Source: Wyeomyia smithii (taxonomy: Eukaryota; Arthropoda; Insecta; Diptera; Culicidae). From it: 64,000 nt of DNA. Of this stretch, positions 9,561 through 19,690 are shown one piece after another. Every line of letters starts with the position of its first letter. Position 1 is the first letter of the stretch. Made by a program: the position numbers and the translations under genes. Below the pieces are notes generated by a model. The model was not told the DNA's origin, did not search any database, and was given only the letters and a program-made list of their open reading frames with translations. The DNA is taken from NCBI RefSeq assembly GCF_029784165.1, contig NC_073696.1, forward strand, positions 22,079,530-22,143,529. The letters are read 5' to 3'.

Positions 9561-11493
9561 TTTAAGAGCACATTCTCAGCAAATTATCTCGATGATATTC
9601 ATCACTAAAGGACACTAAAGTTCGTCGTATAAAGATGTTCAAAATTGTGTTTTGTAAATGACCTACTGGCTTGCGAAAAAATAAGCTCACGTGATAATTT
9701 AAATCCTTGTCTGTGGTTTGACTCTAATAAATATTGCTGTGAAACAAGAAGCAGAGGATAAGTTTTGTTTATAAGTAAAAAATTGTCGTTTCAAAATTGA
9801 ACACAGCTTAGTGAATATATAAAATTGAAATTGTTCAACACTTTTTTCTGCAGTTTTTTCTTCCAATAGTGAGGACCTCCGGAATTAACCGTAGGAATCA
9901 TTTGTTAATGATTATCTGCTATAATCGCCTCTTTCAAGGATAGAAAAACAACGTCGATATCACCACGATTAGGTATTAATATTACAAAAGGTCAACTCAT
10001 TGCATCAGGCAGATCCGAAATGTCTTAATCCCTCCCGATACAGACAGTCACTCACCACCGGTTAGCAAGTTAGCCTGATATTCATTAGCATTATCAACCC
10101 TCACTGTTCGGGGGAAAACAACCATCCTCCCTTCATTCTATCAAATTGATTTTTTGACTGCCACTGTTTACAAGGTACAAACACTTTTGAAGCGAAAATC
10201 AACATCAGCGTAATCATCACCCACAACAAAAACGTCATTTATAAACTGAAGCTTTATAAAATTTTTATTACCCGAAAATATGCGTTCTGAAACGTACTGG
10301 TCCGAAAGGGGTTTGATCCCTTTCGCAGTGCTAAGCTCCGTGATGACGCAGGAATTAGAATCAGTCGGATTACATTACAGATCTCACTCCCAAATCACAG
10401 CGGGTAAATTGCAAATATAGACAGGTCAGAATCATTAACTGAATTCGATTGGAACCCGTTAGAAATCATGCTTGTCGTGGTTAAGACGATAGCTGTTCTT
10501 TTTTGATTCTATTCTGATTTCAATGTAATTTTTGATCAACAGTGTACCACCATGCAGCTGAACGGGTAAATGAGAACGCAGGAAGCGAGGGTGCGAACTC
10601 GGGAGGCGACCCTGAAATGAGTAACTAATTGTTCATACTTAATAATTGATATAAATGAAATGATGCTTTTAATTAGCATTTTGTGGTTGTCTGATAATAT
10701 ATTCTACCTACTAGGGTGGGTTGATTACAAGGATGCTGGAAGATTCTATGCATTTTTGAATTACGTTAAAATGTCTGTTTTAGTTGAAAGATTGTACATA
10801 TCGACTATTTGGTCAAAATTTTGTTGGACTACTTCTTTGCCAAATCATACGCGCGGTGCAACTTCAAAGTATATTACATCGAAAACTTATTTTTAACAAA
10901 ATTATCTTACACGGTTCAATATTTTCGTACTGCTAAATGTTAATTGAATTCTAAGCATTTTTGTTTGTTTTGTTCCTTTTTCAAATTGATATTACTTCGA
11001 ATCAGGTATAATTCTAATGCTATCAAAAAATAGACAGCCAGAATTTTACCTCTGATTTACCGACTGATTCAACCTCTCAAAATGCGAAAGGCAGAAACAG
11101 TTTATTAAATTTTCATACGCATTGTTTCACTTGATCTCTAAACGAATACTCCCATTGGGATTTCGCATTTTTCCCACCCTTCTGCCGAACATATGTAGGA
11201 ACATGTTTATTATAAAGCCCAGCAAAATGCTGACGAACTGCTAAATGCTCCACCCTCATGGTTTGCTCGGTTTGCTTCGATGGCACGCAAAATCCGATTA
11301 GGTACAGTGCAACAACAACACATCAGCGAGCATCACAGGGGAAGTAGTAGGCTCCGTCGTATTCGTGAGACTGAGATTTTCCCGTAGCAATACGCCTCGA
11401 AATTAGCGAGATTAATTATGCAAAATGAGCGCATACTTTCTGGGATGTTCTTAACTCATGCAAAATTTATGACCGTTCTCTTCTCCTTCGCAG
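9561..11493 (+). other. No gene seen; intron or flank upstream of the ETS exon
   Basis: AT-rich, with many stops on both strands and no long or conserved ORF. It ends in a good splice acceptor (pyrimidine-rich CTCTTCTCCTTCGCAG, AG at 11492-11493), so at least the right-hand part is intron of the ETS gene. Earlier exons of that gene are not recognisable in the window. Confidence 0.5.
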
Positions 11494-12413
11494 TAACGGC
11501 TTGGCACACCTACTCGGAGCGAATGTTCACCGATCCATTATACACCTCGCTGAAGCTGCAAAGCCAGCAACAATCGGCTGGTTCCTCGCCCCAGCTTAGC
11601 CAGCATTCCATCTTCCCGGATTCCACCTCGCATTTGACGTCGGCCCTAGACCACTCACACAGCATTGCCTCCCACCAGCAGGACACAGCCGAACCCTTTT
11701 TTCATCATCAAGCGGGTTACGCTAGCTATCGGCAACCGTCGGATGTTGTGACCTCCTCGGAACCCGACTACTGCAGCACCGGAGCTACTGGCGCTTCGAC
11801 ACTCACCACGATTTCCACTACCAATCCTTCCCCTTTAAATTCGCTTTCGGTTGCGAGTGGGCCGCTCCATCAGCGTCGCGGTTCACTCCAACTGTGGCAA
11901 TTCTTGGTGGCTCTCCTGGACGAACCAGAAACCAGTGCAGGTTGCATTGCCTGGACTGGCCGTGGTATGGAGTTCAAACTTGTCGAACCGGAGGAGGTTG
12001 CCCGACGCTGGGGAATCCAGAAAAATCGACCCGCTATGAATTACGACAAACTGTCCCGTAGTCTTCGCTACTACTACGAGAAGGGAATTATGCAAAAGGT
12101 GGCCGGAGAACGATACGTCTACAAATTTGTTTGCGATCCAGAGGCTCTGTTCAACATGGCATACGGAGGGACAGCTAGTGTAACCGGTGCTACGAGTGGG
12201 ACGAATTGTAGTTCGGTTCTAGATGGAGCACTTCATTCCCATCATCACCAGCATCATCATCACCAGCAGCAGCAACAACAACAACAGCAGGGAAATTCGT
12301 CGCCTCCCGCTTGCCACGGGGGACAGGCCAGCATGCCCGATGGTGTATCCGATGAGACTGAACGAAGCTCATACTTCAGCACCGGCTCATCAGCGTACAC
12401 TCACGGAAATTAA
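11494..12413 (+). CDS. Ets96B: ETS-domain transcription factor, PEA3/ETV subfamily, terminal exon
   Basis: This exon starts after the acceptor at 11492-11493 and runs to TAA at 12411-12413. Upstream exons lie outside the recognised sequence, so the protein N-terminus is missing. The ETS domain is at about 11886-12137: LQLWQFLVALLDEP, then CIAWTGRGMEFKL, the helix EVARRWGIQKNRPAMNYDKL, then SRSLRYYYEKGIMQKV and ERYVYKFVCDPEALF. The last segment and GMEFKLVEPEEVARRWGIQ are typical of the ETV1/4/5 (PEA3) group, whose fly member is Ets96B. These nuclear proteins bind GGAA cores through the YDKLSRSLR recognition helix. Before the domain lies a Ser/Gln/His-rich linker. After it is a His-Gln tract (12232-12288) and a short Ser-rich tail. 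The tract is coded by mixed CAT/CAC/CAG/CAA codons and may vary in length. Subfamily assignment is firm. The symbol is by inferred orthology. Confidence 0.88.
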
Positions 12414-12570
12414 AGGACGCCAAGCTAGAACGTCCTATTTGTTGTATAAAGTTGTAGTACAGGGAGAGAAAAAAAACATGTAAATATTATTTCTCTCTAA
12501 AAATAGTTACCGATCTCGCCGGGCTAATAGCTGATTCCGGAGGGCTTAGAAATTGAAGCAATAAACCATG
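12414..12570 (+). other. ETS gene 3' UTR with poly-A signal
   Basis: Immediately downstream of the stop, AATAAA occurs at 12560-12565, about 150 nt past the CDS. Other AT-rich stretches follow, so a longer 3' UTR is possible. Confidence 0.4.
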
Positions 12571-13860
12571 GATTATGTGTACACCTAGTTGATGACGTTC
12601 GAAACTTGAACGCTGCGTTTTACTGTACATATTCGAAAAACATTGGTCCCATAATATTTCGTTTATAAAGGGATAATTTCAGATAAATTAAGATATTATG
12701 GAATTTCGATAAAACATCGTATGTTCCAAGAACATGTTAAACAATAATTGAGCCGTTTGTTTACCCGAAAAGTGTAAATTTTCAGTCTGGAATCGCATTT
12801 TAGGTGTTAAGAAGTTCTGGAAAAATGATGAATCATAATTTGCTCAGTGATCAATACAACTGCAGAGCTCAATAAGGCACATTGTTTCCTCTAATCTGAA
12901 TACAAAATTTGGAATCTATTGTTACTTTTATTTTACTTATTTTCGTTTCAACGAAAGATTTTACTTTACATATTAGGAGGTTTTTAGAGATTCGGACTTT
13001 TTAAAATAAGGATAGTCACATTTTTTTCATCTTTAGGAATAAATGAGCAAATTGAAGTGATAATCAAACAAATGTTGCCAAAAAAATGATTGCTGGAGAG
13101 CTCTATAGGACTCTCACAAGAGCGAAAATATGTTTGGGGTTTGATAATCACATATAGTTTAACAGCTAAGCAAACGTATATAGGCAAAAGTGACGGTCTA
13201 TAATTTTAATTTCAATATGTACATCTGTTGATACATTTCTCAAGTGTTCAAAGTTTTAAGAAATTTATGTATATAGTGTAAGATATTCTGCCCTCGCTCG
13301 TGCATTTATCATTGGTTAAATTCATGCATAAACTTGACCAATTCAGTAGTTTTTAGCACATCAGAGAAACATTAATTTTGATGAATCTATTTTATATAAA
13401 TTTATGCTTAAAACCCCTGTCGATGCCATTTTCATTTCCATTTTTTTCTTTCGATATTTCTGCGATAAAAATAAGGAAGCTTCAAGAACATTGTCAACCG
13501 CTTTTTAATGGCTTATCGATCAACATTAACAATTATGCTAAGGTTAGGAAAAAAGGTATTTTGTTTGTAAATTTTAACATAATCTTTACAACGTCCTTAT
13601 GGACCGGTTATAGATAGAAGGTAGGAAGTGTTACTACAATCGTTGATGCCAGAGATCGGGTTTTCTTCTGCATCTCTAACGACTGTTACGGAAAGGAAGG
13701 GTACTTTTGCCACCGTGGTAAGCGACCGACTTTTACACTTTTTTCCCTTTCCTCTTCGTCTCACTCTACCACTCTTCTCGGTTAGGTATTCCTACCAAGT
13801 ATCGTAAAGCATTCTCAAGGATATTTTTTGAATACGTGATACAAACATTCTTATGTTGAT
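12571..13860. other. Spacer between two convergent genes, no gene seen
   Basis: AT-rich DNA between the 3' ends of the ETS and UBR7-like genes. Short ORFs here have no coding character and no recognisable domain. A minus-strand AATAAA at 13872-13867 probably ends the UBR7-like transcript. Confidence 0.5.
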
Positions 13861-13965
13861 GATGTTTTTATTATGTAAACATACAATTTACAGAGAGGAT
13901 TCGTAACGAATATAACTAAGCGAATATCATAAATAGAAAATACAAATGGCAACCACGTATTGCCT

Positions 13966-15252
13966 CTAGCGGCAAAAATACGAAGGCGTACCAACTTTAT
14001 TCTGTTTTTCTCTGTTCAATTTAGCGAAGAAATCAGTTATGTCCTTCTCCGTCACCACCTGCTGGCTGGTAACGAATGTGTCCAGAAAATCCTTCAGACG
14101 ATTCTTTAATGTATTATAGCCGGAAAGTACCTCAACCTGTTGAAAACGACCAATTTGGCCGAGTGCTCGGACTGCCTGCTCATAAGAATCGCCCTCTGCT
14201 GCCTTCTTTGTTCGACCGTTCTCTTCGTACCATTGTACAGTGTCTTTTTCATCCAGAAGAAATTCAATCTTCAATGATTTGTAGGTTTCCATACAATCTG
14301 TACAGCGGCACAGATGCTGCCGCCAACCGTCGTTCCAAAAACTGGCGCCCTTCTTATAAGTAGCGCTTTCGCCCGCATTCAATGGTGGCTTAGTGCAAAT
14401 ATCTAACTTCAATCGCTTACTACAGTTCGCATCCTCTGCCGGACTTTCGTCCAATTTACTGGAATCGCTCACAGTCGCGCTTGTGTCCGCTGCAGCGGTT
14501 GTCACGTTCGATTCATCTAGACCAGTTACATCGACTTGGAGCGTGTCATCCAACAAGGTCTGATTACCCAATTCTATTTCTCCAACATAATGTTTAAGAA
14601 TTTCCGCTCGTTCCATACATCCACCACAAATCATCTCCGCGAAATCTTTCGTGTTTTCCAGTAGCTCAGCATCTAAATGACGAGTATGATACCAATCTTC
14701 GCAAACAACGCATTGAATCATTTCATCTGGAATGTTGTCCTCCGGGTCCGGGTAGGGCCTCTTACATGTGCAGTATAATCCACTGAAATTCTGGTTGTAA
14801 AGATTGCTCTCGTTCGCTTCCAACTTCAGTGGATCCAATTTGCAACGAATATCGGGCATACGCTTTCCGCCACAATCACATCGGAAATTTCGTTTCGTGT
14901 ACAACTCGATTAGCTCGTGACCCTCGTGGCACTGATATGAACAAGCTAGACAAACTCCGGCTCGTTTGTCCTCCTCCACTCGGGACTCCGGCACGCAAGT
15001 TAAGCACGAGTACAATGCTTGGCGATAAATATAACCCTAGAAGTATTCAAATCGACACATTTACCAACAGCCTTCAATGCCAGCGCCCAGATTTACCTTA
15101 GCATATGTGCAATTTTTGTCGTCGGAACCCCCAAGCACTGCATCACTCTCTGCTTCCTGTTCCAGCTGTTCGTTCAAAACATCGACCATTGTGACTGAGG
15201 AGGTGTTTTGCGATGACGAACCTGCCGAGCTGCTATCATTTTTAGCCTCCAT
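13966..15252 (-). CDS. UBR7: UBR7-like putative E3 ubiquitin ligase (UBR box + PHD), two exons
   Basis: Exon 1 is 15252-15097 and exon 2 is 15036-13966. The 60-nt intron (15096-15037) has GTAAAT at the donor and TTCTAG at the acceptor and keeps frame. The joined CDS gives about 408 residues, matching the family's usual 400-425. The chosen ATG (15252) has an AAAATGG context. Upstream in-frame ATGs at 15294 and 15309 are possible but poorer matches to the family. The UBR box (about residues 48-119) spans the splice junction and shows the Cys/His ladder (CLTC, GVCLACSYQCHEGHEL, FRCDCG). The PHD finger is at about 141-192 (YCTCKRPYPDPED, MIQCVVCEDWYHTRHL, ICGGC). An acidic, Thr/Ser-rich linker follows, then the conserved C-terminal region (GWRQHLCRCTDCMETY, FLLDEKDTVQWYEENG). 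UBR-box proteins recognise N-degrons, and UBR7 is reported as a nuclear histone-linked ligase. Confidence 0.93.
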
Positions 15253-15424
15253 TTTTATCGTAGATCTGCACAAGAATTTCGATGAGATCTCCATTTTGAG
15301 TCTATTCATAAGAGGCTAAATGACTTACCACTTTTCGGAACTACTTTTTCACGTTAAAGAATAAACAGGAAACACCTTTTTAACACAGATTGGCGTCAAC
15401 AAATTCAAACGATTACTACAAATT

Positions 15425-15477
15425 TACCAGTCCAGACACTTTGCAAGCGATCGTAATGCAAACTCAACTCGAACTGA
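15425..15477 (-). promoter_or_regulatory. Candidate start site of the UBR7-like gene
   Basis: A perfect Inr (TCAGTT) on the minus strand at 15477-15472 puts A+1 at 15475. At +28 to +33 the sequence GCTTGC matches the DPE consensus in four of six positions. This would give a 5' UTR of about 223 nt. No TATA box is seen upstream. It is a candidate only. Confidence 0.35.
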
Positions 15478-15637
15478 AACACCAAACAGCAGTTGACAAA
15501 CAAAAATCCGCGTAAAGTTGGTCGTTGTTTTGACGTTTCACACTGCTATTTTCAGGGTTGCTTCGCTGCAACACGAGTGACTGTCGCGTCGCTATGCGTA
15601 ACGCAACAACACCGCGTTGGTTAAGTGCTAAGACAAG

Positions 15638-16188
15638 ACGTGACAGCTGGTCACCGTTACATTCAACCAATTTGAACCGGCTGCTGATTGGCTGAATTCG
15701 ATAACGCAATCGTCACGTAGAAAATACAACGAGGTTACTTTTCACTGTAAAGCAGTGATGCTGGAGAGTCATAATTTAGCTATTATAATTGGTCATTAAT
15801 AATGATGCAAAAGTATGCAAGGTACATGATATTACCGAGTAATGTATTTCACTGTTATAACTTTAAAAATGCATTGATTAATCGTTAATTACTATTTCGG
15901 TTGAAGTCCAAGAAACTTAGAAAGAAAAAATTTGGGTACCAAGAAACTTAGGAAGAAAAAATTTGATAATAGAAGTATGCTTTATTGAACATAAAATAAT
16001 AAATAAGAATTGAGTATTATTCGCCTATATATTGCAATTTTAATTTGTTTTATTTTCATTGACCTGCAGAAATTGTTAAAAATAATCATTCTGGCATCAA
16101 CGGTATGGAACGTTCAAAAAAATTTCGACGGGGATGACGGCCGTTACGAAAAGAAAAATAAGAAGCCAGCTGTCGCGTCTTGTCTTAG
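15638..16188. repeat. Inverted 22-bp repeat pair and 31-bp tandem duplication
   Basis: CTAAGACAAGACGTGACAGC (about 15638-15659) recurs inverted at about 16167-16188 with one change, flanked on both sides by TTAAGTGC-like sequence. The pair could be the ends of a small degraded TIR element. Between them a 31-bp unit starting CCAAGAAACTTAG is duplicated in tandem (15908-15938, 15939-15969) with a few differences. No gene. Confidence 0.45.
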
Positions 16189-16703
16189 GTTAAGTGCGGT
16201 CAAGGCACGATATGCTGGTGAAAAAAATGCTTTTCCTGTCTTAATCCCTTGAAAAATTTAGGCCTGGATTAAGGCACAAAATTCAGGGGTCTATAAACGT
16301 CAACATTTTGCCTACCAATCATAAATTCATTACGGCGGTAATATTTCATTTCAAATACTTACAAAACTTATCTTATTCGTTGAAAGTGCACATTGTACTG
16401 AAAACAAATGTTGAGCTCTTGTTTTTTTTTTTTGCATCTAAAACGACATTTACTCGAGAATAAGTCTACCGAAAAAATGGGACATTTACTCAATTTCACT
16501 TGTTTTAGGGCAAACCAACCGAAAAGTGGGTACCAGAAACGCTGGTACCAGAATCAATGAGTGGTAGATGGAAAATGTATGGAGTTTGACAGCCACAAGA
16601 GCCCCTGACAAAATTAGACAATTTATTATAAATGTTTTTCTTGTGAACGGTATTACGGTACACAGCTAAAAAAAACATTGTTGTTGCAGTTGAAAATCAA
16701 ATA

Positions 16704-17456
16704 TCCTACACTCAAAACATTTTTCACGTTATAACTACCGGAAAAGTTATGTGAATATTTTCCACTGTCATTTTCATGTAGATTGTACGTGATTGTCATT
16801 TGAGTTCATCATGAACTGGTGAGATGATTTATCCTGTGAATCTTATTCAGTAGACATTTGCATTTCATGTGAGTTTCACGTAGAATTTAACTACCGGTAA
16901 AGTGAAAAGCATTTGATTGTCTGATAGGTTCTACGTTTTATGCAACGAATAATTTTTTATTATGGTTTCCCAAATTCTTGAGAGACTAGGTATAGTTTTC
17001 AGAAATTATCCAAATATGCTGCTTGATAAGTCGCACGGGCATGCAAAATCGCCAATTCGTAAATGAATTAAACGACATACAAAATGGTAAAATGATATTG
17101 CGACATTCGCTGGCGATAATCACTGTTAGCTGCATCTGTTTATGTTCAAAAAATTCTTCGCGATTTGAACTGAATCTGTGTGAAATCTCGATGCCGGATT
17201 CTTTTGGTTTTTCTAAAGCTCACTTTGGGAAGTCATCGAGGAATTCCTTTAATGTTCAAAGACAACATCAGACGACAGCTTCGCCATTTTGATTTCTGTG
17301 TATTTCACACGGAGAGTTCACGCGATACTTTATCTGTTTGACGTTGCCAACTTGACGTGATAAAACATAGTATGCATGTGATTTTCACGTAGATGTTATG
17401 TTTGTCACATAAATCGTAGATGTTATGTTTGTCACATAAATCATTTGAGTGTAGGA
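16704..17456. mobile_element. Short TIR element (MITE-like), 13-bp perfect TIRs
   Basis: TCCTACACTCAAA at 16704-16716 is the exact reverse complement of TTTGAGTGTAGGA at 17444-17456. Internal sequence repeats motifs around TTCACGT and ACTACCGG in both orientations, and holds a 27-bp tandem duplication (17388-17414, 17415-17441). No convincing TSD and no transposase ORF. It is a non-autonomous DNA element of unassigned superfamily. Confidence 0.6.
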
Positions 17457-18090
17457 CAGGACGTTACAAGCGAAACCAAAAATAACTCAAAGTTCTGTCA
17501 AAGTGAAAGCCCTCTCTGATTGGTCGATTTTATTTAGCGCACTGTTGAATTTTATTATTAGTCGGTACGGATGGCCGTGCTGCGAACACTATCGATATTT
17601 TTGTTTACACTGTTTGTGCTTACCAAGTGAATGAATAGTGTTTGGTTCAACAATGTTTCGAGACCTTTCCATACACTAGACTGTGTAATGTCCATAAAAA
17701 CCAACATTCGAGATATTATTCATTATTATTCATTATTTTTGAAACCACGTATAATGAACAATAGCAGATTCATTTCATGAAAAGCAAAAGGAATCCGAAA
17801 TGAGTTGAAATTATGACTAGTTTAAATAAATTTAACATATATCTTTAAATCAATTGAAGATTTAATGAGCTATGAATTGATGAAAATTGAAATCCAGAAC
17901 TTGGAAAATCCACGATATTATACGATATATTTTCACGCATGCACACACTAGTGAAAAAATAAGCAGCTAGCTAAAACTTGACATCCCGGCACGTTTATAA
18001 TCTGTCAGTTTCGGGCAATTTTTACTTCGCTCGAAGTGTAAACTCGTGAATTCCGCTCCGCAGAAACTGTAAATTGCAGGATGGTGAAAC
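17457..18090. other. Spacer, no gene seen
   Basis: AT-rich DNA with no ORF of interest. ACACTAGTGAAAAA at about 17945 has an inverted counterpart (TTTTTCACTAGTG) at about 18157, enclosing the hairpin at 18096-18144. The whole 17.94-18.18 kb stretch may therefore be a degenerate foldback element. Confidence 0.4.
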
Positions 18091-18095
18091 ACTGT

Positions 18096-18144
18096 TGCTA
18101 CCTGTCTTGAAAACTCCACAACCGAGTTTTCAAGACAGGTAGCA
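18096..18144. repeat. Perfect hairpin, 21-bp arms, 7-nt loop
   Basis: The left arm is at 18096-18116 (TGCTACCTGTCTTGAAAACT + C) and its exact reverse complement is at 18124-18144, with loop CACAACC. A perfect 21-bp stem in otherwise diverged DNA suggests a recent foldback or a small-RNA-like precursor. The stem is too short for a typical pre-miRNA with a mature arm plus flank. Confidence 0.8.
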
Positions 18145-18214
18145 AAAATTTACGCTTTTTCACTAGTGAAATTTTTCACTTCGCTTGGAACTGTAAACTA
18201 TGCTTTATGCAAAA

Positions 18215-18290
18215 TGCGCATAATGTCGCATCTGGTGCGCTGTATAGCGCATCAGATGCGCCAAACAACGCACCAGATAGTGACCGCCAT
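18215..18290. repeat. Cluster of GCGCATCAGATGCGC-like palindromes
   Basis: GCATCTGGTGCGC, GCGCATCAGATGCGC and ACGCACCAGAT alternate in both orientations over about 75 bp, a local GC-rich patch. It could be the end of a foldback element. No gene is involved. Confidence 0.5.
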
Positions 18291-18658
18291 GATGGTGCGT
18301 AAAAAACTGGATTGGACGGATTTCGGCTGAACCAAAGTTAATTAAGCTGTTATATTGTTTGTTGGGGGTAAAAGTGGAAACCAAGTGGAACCGCGCTCAC
18401 TGGCGACAGATAATCTGATTATGGAGCAGTCAAAGGTACGGTAAAATATATTTCAAGCTCACGCTCACTTCAATTCAGTTTTTCAGCCCATAGACTTCTC
18501 CATTTGCTTCCGTATTGGTGCGATGCATCAATATTAGTGAAATAATTTTCTTTGTTAGCAGTAAGAATTTCTTATTTGCTGAAAGAAAGTCAAAATAAAT
18601 AAACAAAAATGAATTCCACGCACACTCTCTTATACCCCGTTCACACTACACCGCATAT

Positions 18659-18875
18659 TGTTGAGAGTAACGATTTCCTACTCCTCACCTATAAGATGTC
18701 ATGTTCCTACCCCTCAGTACGAAGCTGTAAAAACAAGCAAGTCGGCAACACGTTTTTTCTTTTCCTGTAACTACAAACACGTTTTTCTTTTATATTTAAT
18801 ACATTAAATTTGTGATCGGTAGTTCCGGTTGTTTTTTGTTTCCGATTGTGATGACCTGACCTCTAGTTATTATTA
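18659..18875 (+). repeat. 5' LTR of the copia element (217 bp)
   Basis: It starts TGTTGAGAGTAACG and ends CTAGTTATTATTA, just before GGTTATGGCCCC. It differs from the right LTR by one small indel and scattered substitutions. Confidence 0.9.
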
Positions 18876-18927
18876 GGTTATGGCCCCAGTGTTCGCAAAT
18901 TATTCGGATCGAAACGTATAGTTAAAT

Positions 18928-19690
18928 ATGGAAAAAGAAGCAGAGTTTACCCGTGTGCCACAGTTTGATGGTTCTAACTATCCTCAGTGGAAATTCCGAA
19001 TGCAGGTTACACTCGAAGAGTTTGAGTTAACGGAATGCATTGATAAGGATGCTGCGGATGCTGATGAGCTCGTGGTGAAGCCGGAAGATAACAATGCTAC
19101 ACGAGATGCTAAATTGAAGGCAACCGAAAAGCGGTCGAAGAAAGATCGACGCTGTAAGTCTTTGCTGATTTCCCGAATTCATGATAGCATGTTAGAGTAC
19201 ATTCAAGACCAACAAACTCCGAGAGAAATTTGGTTGGCATTGCAACGCGTTTTTGAACGAAAGAGTGTTGCTAGTCGCTTGCATATGCAAAAGAAACTTT
19301 TAGCGTTGCGATACGAAGGCGGGCAGTTAGCGGATCATTTTCTCACGTTCGAGCGAATTGTCAGACAGTATAAATCAACTGGAGTCAACTTAGAAGATAT
19401 TGATGTGGTTTGTTACTTGCTTCTGACGATGGATACACACTATGATACTGTGGTTACTGCATTGGAAACTATGCCAGAAGAAAAGTTGAATTTAGAGTTC
19501 GTTAAAGTGCGTTTACTTGATGAAGAGATAAAACGAAAGGGTTTGCACACAGAACAAGCTCCTTCGAAACTGGAAGCTGCCGCATTCAGTGGTTCGAGTA
19601 AAAGCAAATTTACTCAATTAATGAAAAAAAAAATGGAAATGCTTCGGATGTCATAGAGAGGGTCACAAAATAGCAGATTGCCCTGAGAAG
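18928..19690 (+). pseudogene. Copia gag, frame broken in an A10 run
   Basis: The ATG at 18928 opens 242 codons with classic copia Gag landmarks (FDGSNYPQWKFRM near the start, IWLALQRVFERKS, MQKKLLALRYEGG, DIDVVCYLLLTMDTHYDTVV). The frame ends at 19656 just after ten consecutive A residues (19624-19633). The CCHC zinc knuckle (C-x2-C-x4-H-x4-C, 19640-19681) is intact but in another frame, which continues into the protease. A homopolymer length change is the simplest cause. Gag packages element RNA in virus-like particles. Confidence 0.88.

Noticed and set aside
12190..12372. Minus-strand ORF opposite the ETS exon
   Set aside because: Shadow of the His/Gln tract on the coding strand.
17023..17292. 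89-codon ORF inside the 16.7-kb TIR element
   Set aside because: No transposase motif and composition like the surrounding repeat. The element is non-coding.
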